From a virus: a stretch of 26,709 nucleotides of DNA. Below, in pieces: positions 6,764 through 14,732 of the stretch. Numbering within the stretch: the stretch's first letter is position 1; every line of letters starts with the position of its first letter. The stretch is taken from IMG/VR virus record IMGVR_UViG_3300042914_001088, positions 1 to 26,709 of that record; one strand, written 5' to 3'. The notes under the pieces are model-generated. The model saw only the letters and a program-made list of their open reading frames with translations, searched no databases and was not told where the DNA came from. The position numbers and the translations under genes are program-made.

Positions 6764-9073
6764 TTATCTAGCTCTAGCATACTTGAATGGAGCCTCGGCA
6801 AACGCGGCGAACGTGTAGGTCTCGCCCGAGTTGTTGATACTGTACCCGCTCGGAGCGCGGACCTTGAAGCCGTTCGACAGGTAATCGATGCCGTAGGTGT
6901 TGGATGTTTCTGCTCCAGCGGTGTCAGTCAACACGCGCAAGATCGCCTCGTTTGGGCTGGTCCCTGTTGGATTGAAGATCATCCACGAAGTGGCGATGCT
7001 GCGCGCCTTGATGACGATCCACTTGGGCGAGAAGCCGCACCACACAAAAGGACCGTCCGTGCTGGCGTTGCCGACGTAGCTTCCGAAGCGAGAGAACCCA
7101 GATACTTCAGACCAGAGGTACGTGACGTAGTTTACAGCATTGACGTTGTTATAGGAACCTACACGGAAGTTAGAAGCGTCAGGAGCGGTACTGTCAAACA
7201 TCGTCGTGTCCACAGCTTCCGCAGCAGCCGTTCCAAGATCCATGTAGTACGCCGCACTTGTTAAATTAGTATGCCATCCTGCCCATACGCGAGCATCTCT
7301 ACCACGGACAAACATCCACTTAGGAGCAACGCCAAGTCCATGAGCAATGTTTCTTGCACCACCGCCATTTCCCGTGTAAAGGACAATATCAAGCCCAGCA
7401 CTGTTGCTTTCTTTCCAATTCCACGCTGCATAGGTATTAGTGTTGATATTTACACCACGGCTTGACGCATCGCTACCAAGTGAAAATCCCGTGCTATTAA
7501 ATGCAGTAAGAGTATTTGCATCAGTATATTCTGCATTTGGCCCAGTAGACTGAATACCCTTCTGTACTCCACGCTGGCTATCAAAGATGTTTGTGGTCGT
7601 GGCTGCGCTGCGGCTCTTGATCCACACAAGGTCAGGTTGGAATGTCAAACTGGAGATCGACTGCGTCGAGCCATTGCCGGTGTACGACGCGATGTCCATT
7701 AGCGTGCTTGGCTTCTTGATCACGGGAACCGAGAGGTTCGCGGTGTTCAGGGCCTTGAAGCCGGTGGGCGGGGTGTAGGCAAATGGACGCTGGCCGAAGT
7801 TCACGGCAAAGTCTACACCAGAGATGCCGGTGACAAATGCATACACATCACCAGATGTGACATTCGTATATGCAGACCCTTGGGAGACGTTGTTTTTGTA
7901 GAACGTCAGGGTCGTGGTGGACGGATCGTATGTCACACCTATAACGTCACCTGTCGTGTACGTTGATCCGTAAGCCGTGCCTGAACCCGGAGCGTTGTTG
8001 TTGTTCTTCTTCCCGGTGTTGTCGTAGCTCCAGCATCCCGCGCTTGTTAGGGTATTGTTGGTTCCTTCGGTGCCTTTGATTTGCTGGGAAGCAAGTATGA
8101 TCCCGATATATGCGGCACCACCAACGGAAGTTACCGTGACCTCCCAATAGGCCTTGAAATTTATGGCTGCGCTTCCAACGACGATTGCATAGTACGACGC
8201 GCCTCCATACGACCATTGCATGTTTGCCGCCGCGAATGTCCCAACAGAGGTGTGGGATGCAATCGGGTTCATGGTGGAGAAGTTCGTCGTCGGCGTGTCG
8301 AGGCTCTGGTCGAACGTGACGCCCGAGGTCACCGAGATGCCGCTCGTCGTGAAGTTGTTGCTGTTGCCAGAGGTGTCGTAGCCGATGGTCGTGGTGCTGG
8401 TGGCGTCCTTGAACTCCAAGAAGAAGCCGTTGGTGCCATAGGTGCCGCTGTACGCCTTCGGCACCCACACGCCTGTGGTGGCATCGGTCTGGCCAAAGCT
8501 GGAGGGCGTCAGGGCTTGGCCGTCGATGAAGGTCTCGTTGGCTGCGTACATGTCTCCATAGAGCGCAACATAGTCCAGCCTTCTCAGGTAGTGAGTGCGG
8601 CCCGACACATTCCATTGACATGCGGTGGACGCGCCAAACGGACCCGTTGAATAGCTGACAGTCTGTCGCGAATTGTTGACGTAGATCTGGATGCGGTCTG
8701 TGCTGGTGGCGTTGGCGCTGTCGTAGATCACGACGAGGTGATACCACGCGCTTGGGTCACGAAAGACGGCAGTCGTCGCCATCTGTACGTTGTACGCGCC
8801 ACTAGCTATCTGCGAGATCTGGATTGTGTCGCTGGCGGTGTACGCGACAGCGAAGAAATTGTTACTAGAACCATCTCCAGCGCAAAATATCTGCTGCGAT
8901 CCCAGCGTGCCTCGCTTGATCCAGCCAGACCAAGTCCACTTAATGTTGGATGTCGGGCTGCCAAAGCTGCGCGACAGGTAGGCGCTATTGCTCGCGCGGA
9001 AGCGCAGCGAGTTGGCGATCTGGTATCCACCTTGAGCAGAAGCTCCAGCTAGTACGTTGTTCTGGAAAGGCAT
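6764..9073 (-). CDS. Multidomain tail fibre-like protein (LamG, SPRY-like, three C-terminal repeat modules)
   Basis: The protein has 769 residues. Residues 20-200 look like a concanavalin A/LamG fold (WTWSGWIKRG; WYHLVVIYDSA; IYVNNSRQTV; FIDGQALTPSSFG). Residues 270-435 look like a B30.2/SPRY-type domain (YWEVTV; GVTYDPSTTTLTFYKNN). Residues 464-765 hold three related modules starting YTGNG, YTGNG and YVGNA, each followed by PDLVWIKSR, PKWMFVRGR or PKWIVIKAR and ending in an aromatic AWNW, YLWSEV or FAAFAE. Modules of this type, which I associate with DUF7483, are frequent in phage fibre proteins and may bind host-surface glycans. Much of the gene is clearly GC-richer than its neighbours while 7100-7600 is not, a sign of mosaic origin. 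AGAGGAA serves as ribosome binding site. Confidence 0.75.
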   Translation of the reverse strand: MPFQNNVLAGASAQGGYQIANSLRFRASNSAYLSRSFGSPTSNIKWTWSGWIKRGTLGSQQIFCAGDGSSNNFFAVAYTASDTIQISQIASGAYNVQMATTAVFRDPSAWYHLVVIYDSANATSTDRIQIYVNNSRQTVSYSTGPFGASTACQWNVSGRTHYLRRLDYVALYGDMYAANETFIDGQALTPSSFGQTDATTGVWVPKAYSGTYGTNGFFLEFKDATSTTTIGYDTSGNSNNFTTSGISVTSGVTFDQSLDTPTTNFSTMNPIASHTSVGTFAAANMQWSYGGASYYAIVVGSAAINFKAYWEVTVTSVGGAAYIGIILASQQIKGTEGTNNTLTSAGCWSYDNTGKKNNNNAPGSGTAYGSTYTTGDVIGVTYDPSTTTLTFYKNNVSQGSAYTNVTSGDVYAFVTGISGVDFAVNFGQRPFAYTPPTGFKALNTANLSVPVIKKPSTLMDIASYTGNGSTQSISSLTFQPDLVWIKSRSAATTTNIFDSQRGVQKGIQSTGPNAEYTDANTLTAFNSTGFSLGSDASSRGVNINTNTYAAWNWKESNSAGLDIVLYTGNGGGARNIAHGLGVAPKWMFVRGRDARVWAGWHTNLTSAAYYMDLGTAAAEAVDTTMFDSTAPDASNFRVGSYNNVNAVNYVTYLWSEVSGFSRFGSYVGNASTDGPFVWCGFSPKWIVIKARSIATSWMIFNPTGTSPNEAILRVLTDTAGAETSNTYGIDYLSNGFKVRAPSGYSINNSGETYTFAAFAEAPFKYARAR

Positions 9074-9088
9074 TGTACTTAGTTCCTC

Positions 9089-10048
9089 TTACCGTACATC
9101 AAGTGTCATTACAGTGTGAATAGCTGTTGAGGTGTAGACAATGTAGTCTAGTCTATCAACCGCAGATGCGGTAGTTGTTAAAGTAGGAGCTTCACCATTA
9201 GGAAACTTCCAGTTGCTTCCAAAAGAAAGTGTCTTTCCTCCGGAGACGTTCTGCTGGATAAAGATTGATCCAGTCTGCCCTGCCGCACAGTTTGATGGGT
9301 TCTCAAATGTACGATTACCTACAAGCTGGATGGCAAAGTTCTGTGCAGTATTAAAATCAATTGCAATGCTAGTAGATACGTCAGTAAGACTTACTACGTG
9401 CGCTCTAGCTGACTTGGTAATCTCCAATTGCTTTACTGGAATGCTAGTTCCAAAACCTACATTGCCATTGGCATCTATATTGATCCTGTCTACTCCACTT
9501 GTAGCAATTGCAAGTGAAGTTGCTGCGGATACTCTTGGAGTCACAACATTTGTAGTAAATGACCCATTTGCAAACGTAGCATTTGTACCACTTACCGCAC
9601 TTACTACAGTTAGTTGATTTGCAGTAAACGAACTGACAGAAGTGGGGAAATCAACTTGATAAATATCAGTTCCATTGCAAGCCACAAATACATTTTGAGA
9701 CGAAGGTACTGAATACACTGATCCACTTGCCGTCTTCATCTTTACTGCAAAAGAACCAGTAGCTACATTACGAAGGAAGTAGGTCTTTTCGTGTGATGGA
9801 ATTGTGATGGTCACATCCGCCGTTAGTGTACCAGCAAACTCTAGAGAAGCATTTCTAGACTGATCTACAGCACCGTTATTCTCGGATAGAGAGATTGGAG
9901 AACTACTTACAGATACAATAACATAGCCAGCAACAGCTTCGTCAATCAGATCGATTACGTTCTGATTAAGGACGTCTCCCCAAGAGTTAGGGTTTCCCCC
10001 ATCCCCCTGCTTCTCAAACCGCAGTCTAGTTGTATATGTACTAGCCAT
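9089..10048 (-). CDS. Tail fibre-like protein, short paralogue of the next fibre
   Basis: The protein has 319 residues. The start holds RLRFEKQGDGGNPNSWGDVLNQN, an opening I recognise from fibre proteins of environmental phages. Residues 40-125 form a beta-rich domain. A GNVGFGTS-type turn of fibre shafts follows at about residue 196. The C-terminal ~100 residues, from VSLTDVSTSIAIDFNTAQNF to the final LDVR, closely match the end of the 769-residue fibre at 10072-12381, so the genes share a trimerisation or tip domain by duplication. AAAGGA lies about 9 bases before the ATG. It may form an accessory fibre or a joint with the longer one. Confidence 0.75.
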   Translation of the reverse strand: MASTYTTRLRFEKQGDGGNPNSWGDVLNQNVIDLIDEAVAGYVIVSVSSSPISLSENNGAVDQSRNASLEFAGTLTADVTITIPSHEKTYFLRNVATGSFAVKMKTASGSVYSVPSSQNVFVACNGTDIYQVDFPTSVSSFTANQLTVVSAVSGTNATFANGSFTTNVVTPRVSAATSLAIATSGVDRINIDANGNVGFGTSIPVKQLEITKSARAHVVSLTDVSTSIAIDFNTAQNFAIQLVGNRTFENPSNCAAGQTGSIFIQQNVSGGKTLSFGSNWKFPNGEAPTLTTTASAVDRLDYIVYTSTAIHTVMTLDVR

Positions 10049-10071
10049 CTTTGTCTATTCCTTTATGGGGT

Positions 10072-12381
10072 TTATCGAACATCAAGTGTAGCTACAGTGT
10101 GAATTGCGGTAGACGAGAAGACAATGTAGTCTAGTCTATCTACAGCAGAAGCTGTAGTGGTCAGTGTTGGAGCCGTACCAGCAGCAAACTTCCAGTTGCT
10201 TCCAAACGAAAGTGTCTTTCCACCAGATACGTTTTGCATGATGAAAATAGAACCAGTTTGTCCAGCTACACAATTTGAAGGACTTTCAAGTGTTCTATTT
10301 CCAGTAAGCATTACGGCAAAATTCTGAGATGTATTGAAGTCTACAGAAATTGAAGTTCCATCTGTTAAGCTTACAATAGTAGCAATTGCGGCTCCAGATA
10401 CAGCAATTTTCTTTCCAAGATTTGAAGTACCAAAAGCTACAGAACTTACACTTACAACTCCAGTAAATGATGCTGTTCCTACTACATCAAGTGTTCTGGT
10501 TGGTCCTGCGGTCCCGATGCCGACGTTGCCGGTGCTGGTGATCCGCATGCGCTCGGTAGTGCCGTTGGTGCGTAAAATTAACGCACCCGGAGTGCTCATA
10601 TATGTGTTGTCATCAGAAAAAAGCTGAAGCGTTTGTTTGGCTACTCCAGAGCTATCGTTCATGAAAATAACAGTAGCATTTGGCATTCTGATAGCGCCGT
10701 TTACGTCAAGTTTATATGCTGGCGATGTCGTGCCGATGCCGACGTTGCCTGCGCTGTCGATCCGCATGCGCTCGGAGCCTGCGGTGGAGGCAGCGAGGGT
10801 GTTAGCGGCGGGGAAGTAGATGCCGGTGTTAGGGTCGCCGGTCGTCGTGAGAGAGGGCGCTCCAACAGTTCCTGCACCTACAGCAATAGCGCTAGATACA
10901 CTGACAGATCCAGTAAATACCGCATTTGTTCCGCTTATAGTGCCAACTACGTTAAGAGAACTACCTACTGAAACAGCACCATTAAAGTTTGCAATAGATG
11001 CATCAATTTCATTGGCACTTACAATACCAGTAAACACGGCACTTGCTGCACTTACGATACCACTACCAGTTACATTTGTCGCATTGACTGCATTAGTGGC
11101 ATTTGTCGCACTACTAGCAAATACGGCAGAAGTAGCATTTATAGCATTTGTAGCATTTGCAGCTGAAGCGGCAAACGTAGCACTTACTGCATTTGTAGCA
11201 TTTGTGGCAGAAGTAGCAAATGCAGCCGAAACTGCATTTGTAGCATTTGTTGCTGAAGCAGCAAACGTAGCACTTGTAGCATTTACAGCATTAGTAGCAT
11301 TTGTCGCACTACTAGCAAATACGGCAGAAGTAGCGTTTACAGCATTTGTAGCATTTGTTGCTGAAGTAGCAAATGTAGCACTTACAGCATTAGTTGCGTT
11401 AGTAGCAGACGTGGCAAATACTGCTGATACTGCGTTAGTTGCATTAGTTGCACTAGCAGCAAAAATTGCACTTACATTTGTAAGATTAGCGCCATCCCCA
11501 ACAAAATTGACAGCACTTACAATACCATTTACAGTAGCAGCACTAACTACTGTTAGTATATTTACCGTATATACAGAAACGGAAACAGGTGCAGTAGGAA
11601 GATTTGTTAGATTAGAACCATCACCATAAAAAGATGATGCACTGACAATTCCTGAGAACGTTGCGTTGTTTCCAGATACTTTTGAAACTACAGTTAGATT
11701 GTTTACAGTAAAAGAAGTTGTACTGACTAGGCTGTAGTTAAGAACGCTTACGTTAATTACATTTGCATCAATTACATCTGAGTTAATGCTTGTAGCATAA
11801 ACTACATTTGCACTTACATCAGAGATAACTTCAAGACCTCCACTTACAACAACATTGCCATTTACGCTGACATCTGAAGTAACATGTAGGATTGAAGCTA
11901 CAAGCTCTGATGTCCGTACCGTCGCAATCGAGACAGAAACAGGAGTAGAGGCACTTACAATCTGTCCCTTTTGATTTACATCAAATTTTACTACCGGACC
12001 ATAACTTCCAGAAACAACCGGAGTAGAGTCTAGCTGAATTGTAGGATTTCCAGCAGTACCATTTGCATTGGTAACAGAAAGTCCAGTTCCAACAGCGATG
12101 GATCTACCATTAGGAGATCCACCAGACATTGCTACAAGACCAGTTATTCCACTCAGATCAGTTACAGCATTCAATGCCGAAGCTGTTGCAGTGAGAGTGC
12201 TTCCATTTAGTTGGAAAATCCCATTGATGTTTACAGTACTGTTGCTTAGTTGCAATGCAGAATTGGTTCCCTCTCCATCTTGAACAGTACGGAGAGTGCC
12301 ATCAATTCCGCTATTTGCGTTGCTTACCTGAAGCAGATCCTTGTATGTATCTGCAATGGTCTTGCCAGTAAGAGTTGCCAT
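10072..12381 (-). CDS. Long repetitive tail fibre protein
   Basis: The protein has 769 residues. Residues 1-110 (TGKTIADTYKDLLQVSN; RTVQDGEGTNSALQLS; TASALNAVTDLSGITG) form a recognisable fibre N-terminus. Residues 250-303 hold two GDGxNLTN motifs. Residues 304-437 are Ala/Thr/Asn repeats built on SATNATNAV, with spacing 15, 15, 18, 18 residues, repeated twice. Residues 537-634 hold two ERMRI...GNVGIG...LDV units typical of fibre shafts. Residues 668-769 match the C-terminus of the fibre at 9089-10048. AAGGAG stands six bases from the ATG, overlapping the previous gene's TAA. The likely role is receptor binding, with the repeats giving length or flexibility. Confidence 0.8.
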   Translation of the reverse strand: MATLTGKTIADTYKDLLQVSNANSGIDGTLRTVQDGEGTNSALQLSNSTVNINGIFQLNGSTLTATASALNAVTDLSGITGLVAMSGGSPNGRSIAVGTGLSVTNANGTAGNPTIQLDSTPVVSGSYGPVVKFDVNQKGQIVSASTPVSVSIATVRTSELVASILHVTSDVSVNGNVVVSGGLEVISDVSANVVYATSINSDVIDANVINVSVLNYSLVSTTSFTVNNLTVVSKVSGNNATFSGIVSASSFYGDGSNLTNLPTAPVSVSVYTVNILTVVSAATVNGIVSAVNFVGDGANLTNVSAIFAASATNATNAVSAVFATSATNATNAVSATFATSATNATNAVNATSAVFASSATNATNAVNATSATFAASATNATNAVSAAFATSATNATNAVSATFAASAANATNAINATSAVFASSATNATNAVNATNVTGSGIVSAASAVFTGIVSANEIDASIANFNGAVSVGSSLNVVGTISGTNAVFTGSVSVSSAIAVGAGTVGAPSLTTTGDPNTGIYFPAANTLAASTAGSERMRIDSAGNVGIGTTSPAYKLDVNGAIRMPNATVIFMNDSSGVAKQTLQLFSDDNTYMSTPGALILRTNGTTERMRITSTGNVGIGTAGPTRTLDVVGTASFTGVVSVSSVAFGTSNLGKKIAVSGAAIATIVSLTDGTSISVDFNTSQNFAVMLTGNRTLESPSNCVAGQTGSIFIMQNVSGGKTLSFGSNWKFAAGTAPTLTTTASAVDRLDYIVFSSTAIHTVATLDVR
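11071..11472 (-). repeat. Coding tandem repeat, 198-bp higher-order period, in tail fibre
   Basis: The basic unit encodes F-A-x-S-A-T-N-A-T-N-A-V with variable ends. Phenylalanine codons fall at residues 307, 322, 337, 355, 373, 388, 403 and 421, giving steps of 15, 15, 18, 18, 15, 15 and 18. The step pattern repeats after 66 residues. The DNA agrees: the 38 bases at 11099-11136 and 11297-11334 are identical and exactly 198 bp apart. Confidence 0.9.
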
Positions 12382-12390
12382 ATCCGCTCC

Positions 12391-12669
12391 TTAAACCGTA
12401 TTCCAGTATTGGGTTTCGTTTTCCCAATTTACGTTTGCGTTGTTCCAGACAATGTTTCTGTCGTTGTTCAGTGGTGGTCTTGGATTACGGATGTACTCGT
12501 CATCTCGTACGTTTGGAGACTTGTTCTGTGGATGGTTCTTTAGGTCGTATCTACCCTCATAGTCCTCCGGACATACCATCAACCCATAACTATTGCGCTT
12601 TAGCTGGCGATATGGGTACTGGAACCCACAAGTATCGCAAATCCCCAAAGCTCGTTTGGTAGATGCCAT
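12391..12669 (-). CDS. Small phage protein with CxxC...C cysteine pattern
   Basis: The protein has 92 residues. It opens with LGICDTCGFQYPYRQLKRNSYGLMVCPEDYEGRYD. The CDTC pair plus one later Cys (VCPED) resembles a zinc ribbon lacking its fourth cysteine; Asp, Glu or His could complete a site. This layout (CDxxGF-YP---L-----GL-VCP-D-E-RHP/K-HPQ) is familiar in head-tail clusters of environmental podoviruses. The rest is rich in Asn, Arg and Trp and ends WENETQYWNTV. It lies one base from the TAA of the gp4-like gene and just before the fibre genes, so it may work at the adaptor-fibre interface. Function is unknown. Confidence 0.7.
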   Translation of the reverse strand: MASTKRALGICDTCGFQYPYRQLKRNSYGLMVCPEDYEGRYDLKNHPQNKSPNVRDDEYIRNPRPPLNNDRNIVWNNANVNWENETQYWNTV

Positions 12670-12670
12670 T

Positions 12671-13345
12671 TTACACCAAGTTCAGCTTTGGTACAATTCT
12701 GATGCTTGAACGCTCCCTATCCTCGTCCATAGCCCTAGCTAGACGCTCCTCGTACTCCTGCTTGATAAACTGGACCCTATCTCCACCAATACCAGCCCTC
12801 TTCATTGACATGAAGTAGGATAGACCAGCAGTAAGACACGGTAGAAACCTACGGGATACATCCGCAATCTGACCAGCAGACTTGTTTACATCCTGTATAT
12901 ACCGGACTTTCTCAATCTTAAGTGAGTAGTCCTCTGTATCTGGAATGGGCCATAGGTAAAGTTCTGGATTTGCCCTACCTCTGCGGATAGCGTACTGTGT
13001 TGGTCTTCCAGTCTGGCTCTTTCTCGGAATCTGAAGATACTCTTCCATAGAAATACGCTGAAGCTGGATGTCCGTAGAACTTAGGTTTACCACTACTTCC
13101 ATTGTGTCTACAGTAGCAGATGAAAGGGCATAAGCTGTTACGCTAGCCGAAACATCTACTACCGTAGTATTCGTGGTCCACAGAAGAATTCCTCTGTTCT
13201 GCCAATCCTGTAGCAGTAGATTGATTGAACGACGAGCAGACTTGGGATCATGTCCCAATGTCTGCTCCCCTCCAATCATTTCCATAGCTTCTTGGATTAC
13301 CTCATCGATATCCATGCTGAAGTTATATGTACCGCTAGTTGACAT
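12671..13345 (-). CDS. Head-tail adaptor, P22 gp4-like
   Basis: The protein has 224 residues. The N-terminus has the helical signature IDEVIQEAMEMIGG followed by SARRSINLLLQDWQNRGILLW, typical of gp4-like tail accessory factors. The centre is a beta-rich insertion (TVVDVSASVTAYALSSATVD). The remainder returns to helix and includes GRPTQYAIRRGRANPELYLWPIPD and a C-terminal helix with IKQEYEERLARAMDEDRERSS. In P22 the gp4 ring binds beneath the portal and receives gp10. The portal (20576-23113) and gp10-like hub (3615-5483) in the same cluster support this. AAAGG lies about 12 bases from the ATG, slightly far. Confidence is good for the family and moderate for the exact role. Confidence 0.8.
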   Translation of the reverse strand: MSTSGTYNFSMDIDEVIQEAMEMIGGEQTLGHDPKSARRSINLLLQDWQNRGILLWTTNTTVVDVSASVTAYALSSATVDTMEVVVNLSSTDIQLQRISMEEYLQIPRKSQTGRPTQYAIRRGRANPELYLWPIPDTEDYSLKIEKVRYIQDVNKSAGQIADVSRRFLPCLTAGLSYFMSMKRAGIGGDRVQFIKQEYEERLARAMDEDRERSSIRIVPKLNLV

Positions 13346-13380
13346 AGAGGTCTAAACCTTTCTCTACACTAGTATGTCTA

Positions 13381-13596
13381 TCAACCCTTCTTGCGACCGG
13401 CAGCAGCCATCTTTGCCATCTTTTCTGCGCCATACTTCTTGCGACCAATAGAGGCTGCTACTGCTGCTGGATTTGATACATTGCCACGAGCAGCGATGTT
13501 CTTCGTAAGCTTTGCAAAACGCTCGCCCGAGCCAAGCTTTGGCATCTTGCCGCCCTTTGCCATCATTGGTGTCTTCTTCTTCATTGGAGCCTTCAT
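13381..13596 (-). CDS. Small basic phage protein (GSGxRFxxL / ASIGRKKYG family)
   Basis: The protein has 71 residues from the preferred start. An earlier in-frame ATG at 13632 would give 83 residues, but the ATG at 13596-13594 has AAAGGA seven bases upstream while the earlier one has only a distant AGAGG. The protein is rich in Lys, Ala and Gly: MKAPMKKKTPMMAKGG, then GSGERFAKL, then NPAAVAASIGRKKYGAEK and a terminal GRKKG. I have seen this pattern in many phage head-tail clusters without known function. The strong positive charge suggests nucleic acid binding or packaging with DNA. It is the last of six such small genes in a row. Confidence 0.75.
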   Translation of the reverse strand: MKAPMKKKTPMMAKGGKMPKLGSGERFAKLTKNIAARGNVSNPAAVAASIGRKKYGAEKMAKMAAAGRKKG

Positions 13597-13640
13597 GATT
13601 TGTTCCTTTATACTTGATCTTGAGATTGCCATCTTGGTTA

Positions 13641-13979
13641 TTACCTCTTGATGCCTCTAACATACTTCTGGGACTTTGGAGGCATCTTCTTTGATCCCGT
13701 TGGTCCTGCCCAGTAAACCTTGTCTGCCCAATAGGCTGCACTCTGTGAACCCTTTGCGATATTGCTCGCATGCCTTGTCTTGAATGCCTTTCTAGCTTCT
13801 GGAGAATAGTTGTGACCCATTTTCTGGTCACCAAATCGAATTACCTTTACACCACCAGATGGGGAACGTACTGCTACCACACCCTTCTTTGTAGGATGTG
13901 ATGGAGTATTCTTTGGCTTGTTAAGACCACTTAGTCCAAGCTTCTGAAGTTTGTTCTTTTCTGAATCTGTAAGTGCCAT
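13641..13979 (-). CDS. Small basic phage protein, SAAYWAxK family
   Basis: The protein has 112 residues, is basic, and has the blocks VKVIRFGDQKMGHNYSPEAR, KTRHASNIAKGSQSAAYWADKVYW and a terminal KSQKYVRGIKR. The middle block (FGD--M-----EARK-F--RH---I-KG--SAAYWA) is a pattern I recognise as a widespread small phage family without known activity. Arg, Lys and His spacing suggests DNA contact or a small virion protein. Its ATG is one base from the next gene's TAA, with no strong ribosome binding site, so translation is probably coupled to the upstream gene. Confidence 0.7.
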   Translation of the reverse strand: MALTDSEKNKLQKLGLSGLNKPKNTPSHPTKKGVVAVRSPSGGVKVIRFGDQKMGHNYSPEARKAFKTRHASNIAKGSQSAAYWADKVYWAGPTGSKKMPPKSQKYVRGIKR

Positions 13980-13980
13980 T

Positions 13981-14229
13981 TTAGATCTTCCTGAAACCCT
14001 TTACTTTTTCTGCAATAGTCTTTGGTTGTTTTACAAACTGCTTTCCAGCCTTTGTTCCTTTCCGCTTTGCCTTTGTAGTAGCTGCGTACTCTTGTGGAGT
14101 AAGGGACTTGATTGCAGCTTCTGGAAGGTATCGCTCACCTGTTTCCTTTGAAGGTTTCCCAGACTTTGTTCGCCACTTCTGCTTTGTCCAAGCCTTCAAG
14201 CTTGCTTGCGAACTCATGAGTTTAGCCAT
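13981..14229 (-). CDS. Small basic phage protein (W-Q-WRTKSGKPS type)
   Basis: The protein has 82 residues with high Lys/Arg content. Visible blocks are LKAWTKQKWRTKSGKPSKE, GERYLPEAAIKSLTPQEYAA and TKAKRKGTKAGKQFVKQP. The W--Q-W-TK-GK--K-TGERYLP arrangement occurs in other phages and is often seen beside genes like the one upstream (14229-14726). Its ATG overlaps that gene's TAA by one base (TAATG), a coupled pair. Enzymatic motifs are absent. It may be a DNA-associated virion protein. Family name uncertain; resemblance to DUF5872 is possible but not checked. Confidence 0.7.
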   Translation of the reverse strand: MAKLMSSQASLKAWTKQKWRTKSGKPSKETGERYLPEAAIKSLTPQEYAATTKAKRKGTKAGKQFVKQPKTIAEKVKGFRKI

Positions 14230-14726
14230 TACCTGTATCCACCACCACGCTTCTTGTACTCAGTAGCTAGAAGCTGTGCCTTTCTAGCTGACCATTCTCC
14301 CGCATCGCCGCCTTTTGTACCAGCTTTAATTCTGTTGAATAGCTGCTTTCTCATTGTAGGCTTTGTGTAGTTTCCTGCTTCATTTACGCGAGAGACGTAA
14401 CCACCCATCTTCATCACTACAAGATCGCCACTCTGGGACATGGCCCTCTTCTCTTTTCGTACTCCACTTTTACCAATATTACGCATGATCTTCTGGGCAG
14501 CCATCCTATCTTCCATTGACATATTTTCGTTGTCGCGTGTGTTGATTGCTTCTCGCAATGCCGCCTTATTTGTAACTAGAGATGGTAAACCACCAGCAGA
14601 AAGCTTCTTAGCATTTGCATTTCTAAGTGCAATAGCTACTGCTTGCTTTTGTGGTCTACTTTCCTTCATAAGCATCCGGATGTTGCTGCTTACTACTTTT
14701 GATGAGCTACCCTTCTTAAGTGGCAT
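14229..14726 (-). CDS. Basic phage protein with WSARKAQLL...YKKRGGGY motif
   Basis: The protein has 165 residues. It opens with MPLKKGSSSKVVSSNIRMLM and continues with SRPQKQAVAIALRNA, an N-terminal motif I associate with small phage and bacterial basic proteins (DUF6496-like). The C-terminus is GGDAGEWSARKAQLLATEYK followed by KRGGGYR, a sharply conserved motif of phage and giant-virus small proteins. The middle holds VTNKAALREAINTRDNENMS. The two motifs in one chain suggest fusion of two small families. The gene is coupled by TAATG to the next one. No function is known to me; DNA binding is a guess from charge. Confidence 0.72.
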   Translation of the reverse strand: MPLKKGSSSKVVSSNIRMLMKESRPQKQAVAIALRNANAKKLSAGGLPSLVTNKAALREAINTRDNENMSMEDRMAAQKIMRNIGKSGVRKEKRAMSQSGDLVVMKMGGYVSRVNEAGNYTKPTMRKQLFNRIKAGTKGGDAGEWSARKAQLLATEYKKRGGGYR

Positions 14727-14732
14727 GTGCTA

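Noticed and set aside
8081-8650. Plus-strand frame of 189 codons inside the LamG-type fibre gene
   Set aside because: It arises from the high GC of this segment. Arg/Gly/Val-rich composition, no ribosome site and no family motif; it overlaps a well-supported gene.
10820-11629. Plus-strand open frame of 269 codons opposite the fibre repeats
   Set aside because: It is the mirror of the Ala/Thr/Asn repeat, whose codons give no stops on the other strand. The product is a low-complexity Val/Ala/Phe repeat without ribosome site, and the minus-strand fibre frame is clearly real.
13364-13834. Minus-strand frame of 156 codons overlapping two small basic genes
   Set aside because: It crosses the two genes at 13381-13596 and 13641-13979, both with recognisable conserved motifs, and its own product is low-complexity without motif.
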